From contig JAHHQT010000071.1 in assembly GCA_020026215.1 (NCBI GenBank), forward strand, positions 1 to 9,701: a stretch of 9,701 nt of DNA, written 5' to 3'. Source of the stretch: Muribaculaceae bacterium (GTDB lineage: Bacteria > Bacteroidota > Bacteroidia > Bacteroidales > Muribaculaceae). The position numbers and the translations under genes were made by a program. This document shows, one piece after another, positions 6,678-9,701 of the stretch (its first letter is position 1; every line of letters begins with the position of its first letter). Below the pieces are notes generated by a model. It did no database searches. It saw only the letters and a program-made list of their open reading frames with translations, and had not been told where the DNA came from.

Positions 6678-8453
6678 ATGACATTTGAAGAATTAGGCGT
6701 ACGCGAAGATTTATTAAAAGCAATTACAGAAGTGGGTTTTGAGTCACCAATGCCAGTGCAGGAAAAAGTAATTCCTCACTTGTTGCATGAAGATGGTGAT
6801 GTGGTTGCTTTGGCTCAAACAGGAACCGGTAAAACTGCCGCTTTCGGTTTGCCTGTCATCCAACGCATTGACATTGAAAAGCGTCGCCCTCAAGCATTGA
6901 TTATTTCGCCAACTCGTGAATTATGTCTCCAAATCAGCAGCGACTTGGCTGATTATTCCAAATATGTTGAAAATCTACGTGTCCTTCCAGTTTATGGAGG
7001 TTCAAGTATAGAAAGTCAAATTCGTACACTTCGTCAAGGTGTGCAAATCATTGTTGCTACTCCGGGACGTTTGTTGGACTTGATTAAACGTGGTACAGTA
7101 GATTTGTCATCAGTTCATACTGTCATTTTGGATGAGGCGGATGAAATGCTTAACATGGGTTTCTTGGAAGATATTAATGCCATCCTTGAAAATGTGCCAG
7201 AAGATAGAAAAATGTTGCTATTCTCTGCCACTATGCCGGATGAGATTGCCAAGATTGCCAAAAACTATATGCACAATCCTCAAGAATTTGTAGTAGGTTC
7301 ACGTAATGAAGGTGCAGAAAATGTGCGCCACATCTATTACATGGTCAATGCAAAAGACAAATACTTGGCATTGAAACGTATTGCAGATTCAAACCCTAAT
7401 ATTTACGGTATTATCTTCTGTCGCACACGTCGTGAAACTCAGGAAATTTCCGACAATTTGATTGGCGACGGATACAATGTGGATGCTTTGCACGGTGACT
7501 TGTCACAAATGCAACGCGATACCGTAATGAAGAAATTCCGTGAACATACCTTGCAGCTGTTGGTGGCTACCGATGTGGCTGCCCGTGGCTTGGACGTGGA
7601 CAACTTGACTCACGTCATCAACTATGGTTTGCCTGATGACATTGCCACTTACACACACCGAAGCGGTCGTACAGGTCGTGCCGGTAAGAATGGTGTTTCT
7701 ATTGCTATCATTCACTCTCGTGAAAAAGGCAAGATGAAGGATATCCAAAGAAAAATTGGGAAGGAATTTGAACATAAGTTGGTGCCGACACCACAGGCTA
7801 TTATCGAAAAGCAACTTTACAACCTTGCAGACCGTATTGAAAAGGTTAAAGTAAACGACGAAGAAATTGAAAAATATCTTCCTGGTATTGTCCGCAAATT
7901 GGAATGGTTGTCTGAAAACGACTTGTTGAAGAGAATAGTATCTCTTGAATTCAACCGCTTATTGGACTACTACAAGGATGCTCCAGTTGTCGTGGATTAC
8001 GAAGAACGCAAACCTCGTGAACGTAATGGCAGAGGTGAACAAAATGGCGAAAGAAACGACCATCGTCGCAGTGACAAGAGCAAGGACAGAAGAACTGCAG
8101 AACGCGGTTATGAGCGAGTTTATGTCAATGCTGGTAAGTCTGATGGTTTCTTCCCGGCTCGTTTGATTGAAACTATCAATCAAAATTTGGAAGGAAGAGT
8201 TGACATCGGTCGTATTGACCTATTGAACAATTACTCCCTTTTCGATGTTCGTAAAGGAGACGGTCATAAGGTCGTGGGCGCTTTGAAAAATGCCCGCTAC
8301 TTTGGTAAACGTCTTTATGCAGAAATTGCCGATCCTAAGCGCGATTATGCAAAGTCATCTGACAGAAAGAACAGTAAAGGTCGCAGAGCGGCTTCTGAAG
8401 ACGACAATTTCTCAAAATACAAAAAAGACAGAAACAAGAAGTTTAGAAAATAA
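6678..8453 (+). CDS. DEAD-box ATP-dependent RNA helicase with DbpA-type RNA-binding domain
   Basis: This 591-residue DeaD/CsdA-like enzyme would unwind RNA using ATP, usually in ribosome assembly, RNA decay or cold adaptation. All core motifs are visible: Q motif (F21 to Q28), I AQTGTGKT 46-53, Ia PTREL 78-82, GG 107-108, Ib TPGR 128-131, II DEAD 152-155, III SAT 183-185, IV IIFCRT 245-250, V ATDVAARGLD 297-306, VI HRSGRTGR 327-334. A helical segment (about 375-430) and a charged Arg-rich linker (about 442-477) follow. A DbpA-like RNA-binding domain spans about 478-552, from YERVYVNAG to LYAEIADPK, and the protein ends in a Lys/Arg-rich tail. The DbpA-type domain in E. coli DbpA binds a 23S rRNA hairpin; whether this one does is unknown. 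It is the first gene of an apparent operon with the DUF3256 and GH25 genes. Calling it deaD specifically would go beyond the evidence. Confidence 0.95.
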   Translation: MTFEELGVREDLLKAITEVGFESPMPVQEKVIPHLLHEDGDVVALAQTGTGKTAAFGLPVIQRIDIEKRRPQALIISPTRELCLQISSDLADYSKYVENLRVLPVYGGSSIESQIRTLRQGVQIIVATPGRLLDLIKRGTVDLSSVHTVILDEADEMLNMGFLEDINAILENVPEDRKMLLFSATMPDEIAKIAKNYMHNPQEFVVGSRNEGAENVRHIYYMVNAKDKYLALKRIADSNPNIYGIIFCRTRRETQEISDNLIGDGYNVDALHGDLSQMQRDTVMKKFREHTLQLLVATDVAARGLDVDNLTHVINYGLPDDIATYTHRSGRTGRAGKNGVSIAIIHSREKGKMKDIQRKIGKEFEHKLVPTPQAIIEKQLYNLADRIEKVKVNDEEIEKYLPGIVRKLEWLSENDLLKRIVSLEFNRLLDYYKDAPVVVDYEERKPRERNGRGEQNGERNDHRRSDKSKDRRTAERGYERVYVNAGKSDGFFPARLIETINQNLEGRVDIGRIDLLNNYSLFDVRKGDGHKVVGALKNARYFGKRLYAEIADPKRDYAKSSDRKNSKGRRAASEDDNFSKYKKDRNKKFRK

Positions 8454-8455
8454 TT

Positions 8456-9193
8456 ATGAAATCCTATTTTTTAATAGTTATACTTGTCGCAATTTTTAAT
8501 GTCCCATTTGTTTCAGCTCAAACAAATGAGATGCTCAAGCCTTCATTGGCAGTCAATGAGACAATACCCGAAACTGTGGTCATTTCTGACCTTGCAGAGT
8601 TATTCCTGTTTTCGGATGTTGTGACACCATTGTTAGGAGAGACTGAAAAGCAGGATATGTATGACTATTATAAAAATAATATGGATGCTGTTGCCACCAA
8701 CCGTTTGGGAGGCAAATCCCAATTATTGGAATTCAGTGATGATTACATGAAATTGCAGGTGTCAGAATCTCATCTTGTTGAGGTGCGTAGCTATCTTGAC
8801 AATCGCAAGGTGGAATTCCAGGATACGGTGATTGTTGCTCCTTATCATGTGAATGTGGTATTGTCAACTGTAAAGGTTCCGGCGGCAGATACAGAAATCG
8901 CTTTTTACGATGTCTTGAAACAAAAAATGGATACGGAAAAATTCATTAAACTTCCTAAAGTGGAGGATTTTTTCAAGTTCAAGTCGAAAAAGCAACTCAA
9001 AGAATTAATGTCATATATTGAGTTCCCTCTTATTCAATATGAATTTACTTCCGATGGGGGATTGGTCGCAAAGACCACCATTGCTGATTATATGTCGGAA
9101 GAACAATTCAAAAAAGTGGAACAATACATCATACCAAAACTGGTTTATCAGTGGAACGCAGATAAAACCAAGTATGAACTCCTTAAAAACTAA
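8456..9193 (+). CDS. DUF3256-family secreted protein
   Basis: This is a 245-residue exported protein of unknown function. The signal peptide is residues 1-21 (hydrophobic core, then FVSA before QT). The mature part matches my recollection of DUF3256, a family largely confined to Bacteroidales: an early segment ending in VTPLL, then a DYYKNNMDA stretch, TNRLGGKSQLLEFSDDYMKLQVS, a beta-rich middle (VNVVLSTVKVPAADTEIAFYDV), and an LPKVEDFF segment. About 85 further residues follow that are helical and charged. No catalytic motif, lipobox or extra membrane segment is seen. The ATG lies 2 bases after the helicase stop codon, so the two are almost certainly co-transcribed and probably translationally coupled. 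The GH25 gene follows after 11 bases, which suggests an envelope or peptidoglycan-related role, but that is inference from position only. Confidence 0.8.
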   Translation: MKSYFLIVILVAIFNVPFVSAQTNEMLKPSLAVNETIPETVVISDLAELFLFSDVVTPLLGETEKQDMYDYYKNNMDAVATNRLGGKSQLLEFSDDYMKLQVSESHLVEVRSYLDNRKVEFQDTVIVAPYHVNVVLSTVKVPAADTEIAFYDVLKQKMDTEKFIKLPKVEDFFKFKSKKQLKELMSYIEFPLIQYEFTSDGGLVAKTTIADYMSEEQFKKVEQYIIPKLVYQWNADKTKYELLKN

Positions 9194-9204
9194 ACTACTG
9201 CACT

Positions 9205-9701
9205 TTGGCTAAGAAAAAGAAAAATAAGAAAAAGGGCAATCATGGAAGCAAGTTGATTTGGGTATCATCAATCATCGTTTTGGTGGTATTTCTATCAACT
9301 TTTTTCGCGTTTAAGCACGATCGTGTCTCTACAGGTGCTGTGATTGATACTGCCAACTATCGTGTGCTTGGCATTGACATCTCTGCGCACAACGGTAAGG
9401 TCAATTTCAAGGAATTGAGCAATACCAATGTCAAGTTTGTCTTGATGAAAGCGACCGAGGACACAGAATTTAAAGATCCTAAATTTGAGGATAATTTTAT
9501 GCAAGCTCGCGAAAATAATTTCTGTGTCGGAGCTTACCACTTCTTTAACTTTACGGCTGACGGTGTAGCACAGGCTCGTAATTTCTTGAATTCTATCCAG
9601 TCCAAGGATTTGGACCTACCTGTGGTGATTGATGTAGAACAGCATGGAAACACTCGATTTTACATGACCTCAAATGTGATTCGCCGATTGCAGGATATGA
9701 T
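9205..9701 (+). CDS. Membrane-anchored GH25 lysozyme-like protein, TTG start, 3' end outside window
   Basis: This is the N-terminal 165 codons of a glycoside hydrolase family 25 protein; the family cleaves the MurNAc-GlcNAc bond of peptidoglycan. The frame has a stop at 9184-9186 and no ATG before the catalytic domain, so TTG at 9205 is the best start. It reads MAKKKKNKKKG, a typical basic cytoplasmic head, followed by a transmembrane or uncleaved signal segment at residues about 17-36 (LIWVSSIIVLVVFLSTFFAF). The GH25 domain begins near residue 54 with VLGIDISAHNG (Asp58). It continues through KFVLMKATED and GAYHFFNF, and includes the DxE catalytic pair in VVIDVEQHG (Asp143, Glu145). The predicted topology puts the enzyme in the periplasm, anchored in the inner membrane. 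It begins 11 bases after the DUF3256 stop and is likely the third gene of the helicase operon. The visible catalytic residues are intact; the C-terminal part cannot be judged. Confidence 0.85.
   Translation, partial: MAKKKKNKKKGNHGSKLIWVSSIIVLVVFLSTFFAFKHDRVSTGAVIDTANYRVLGIDISAHNGKVNFKELSNTNVKFVLMKATEDTEFKDPKFEDNFMQARENNFCVGAYHFFNFTADGVAQARNFLNSIQSKDLDLPVVIDVEQHGNTRFYMTSNVIRRLQDM

Noticed and set aside
7945..8166. Overlapping frames on both strands inside the helicase linker
   Set aside because: The linker is compositionally biased, which opens other frames. The helicase frame is continuous with a recognisable domain on both sides.
9018..9212. Short + strand frame of 64 codons bridging the DUF3256 and GH25 genes
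   Set aside because: It overlaps the end of the DUF3256 gene in another frame and has no protein-like pattern; the GH25 frame beginning at 9205 explains the junction better.
1..9701. Defence system, CRISPR array, mobile element or tRNA gene
   Set aside because: No direct-repeat array, transposase, integrase, toxin-antitoxin pair, nuclease domain or cloverleaf-like sequence was seen; the genes are housekeeping or envelope types.

Overview
The window looks like chromosomal DNA from a member of the Bacteroidota, most likely order Bacteroidales. The evidence is: AT-rich sequence with short intergenic gaps; start sites without clear Shine-Dalgarno sequences; several matches to the Bacteroidota -7 promoter element TAnnTTTG; and gene families largely typical of this group (PCMD/calycin-like secreted proteins with a Por-type C-terminal domain, a DUF4369-thioredoxin lipoprotein, DUF3256). 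Species or genus cannot be fixed from this sequence. All genes are on the + strand. No tRNA, rRNA, CRISPR array, insertion sequence or phage gene was seen.

Region 1 (1-3770) holds two tandem, divergent paralogues, at 145-1857 and 2042-3712. Each has a signal peptide, an N-terminal PCMD-type domain, a short beta-sandwich linker, a calycin-like beta-barrel domain and a C-terminal domain resembling type IX secretion (T9SS) type A sorting domains. Each has its own candidate promoter and its own intrinsic terminator. The second copy has codon usage suggesting stronger expression. Their substrate is unknown.

Region 2 (3771-6520) holds an OmpP1/FadL-family outer-membrane channel and a DUF4369-thioredoxin lipoprotein of the TlpA/ResA type. 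Both are envelope proteins. A strong terminator follows the lipoprotein, and none is visible between the two genes. The 190-base gap upstream of the channel gene contains a near-perfect 38-bp AT-rich palindrome and a second, bulged inverted repeat just upstream of the promoter.

Region 3 (6521-9701) is a tightly packed operon. It contains a DEAD-box RNA helicase with a C-terminal DbpA-type RNA-binding domain, then a DUF3256 secreted protein starting 2 bases after the helicase stop, then a membrane-anchored GH25 lysozyme-like protein that runs off the window. The GH25 gene has no ATG in a sensible place and appears to start with TTG at 9205.

Most of this is ordinary Bacteroidales content. The least explained parts are the paired PCMD/calycin proteins, the palindromes upstream of the fadL-like gene, and the linkage of an RNA helicase to two envelope proteins. 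I found no convincing sign of a new defence or mobile system.
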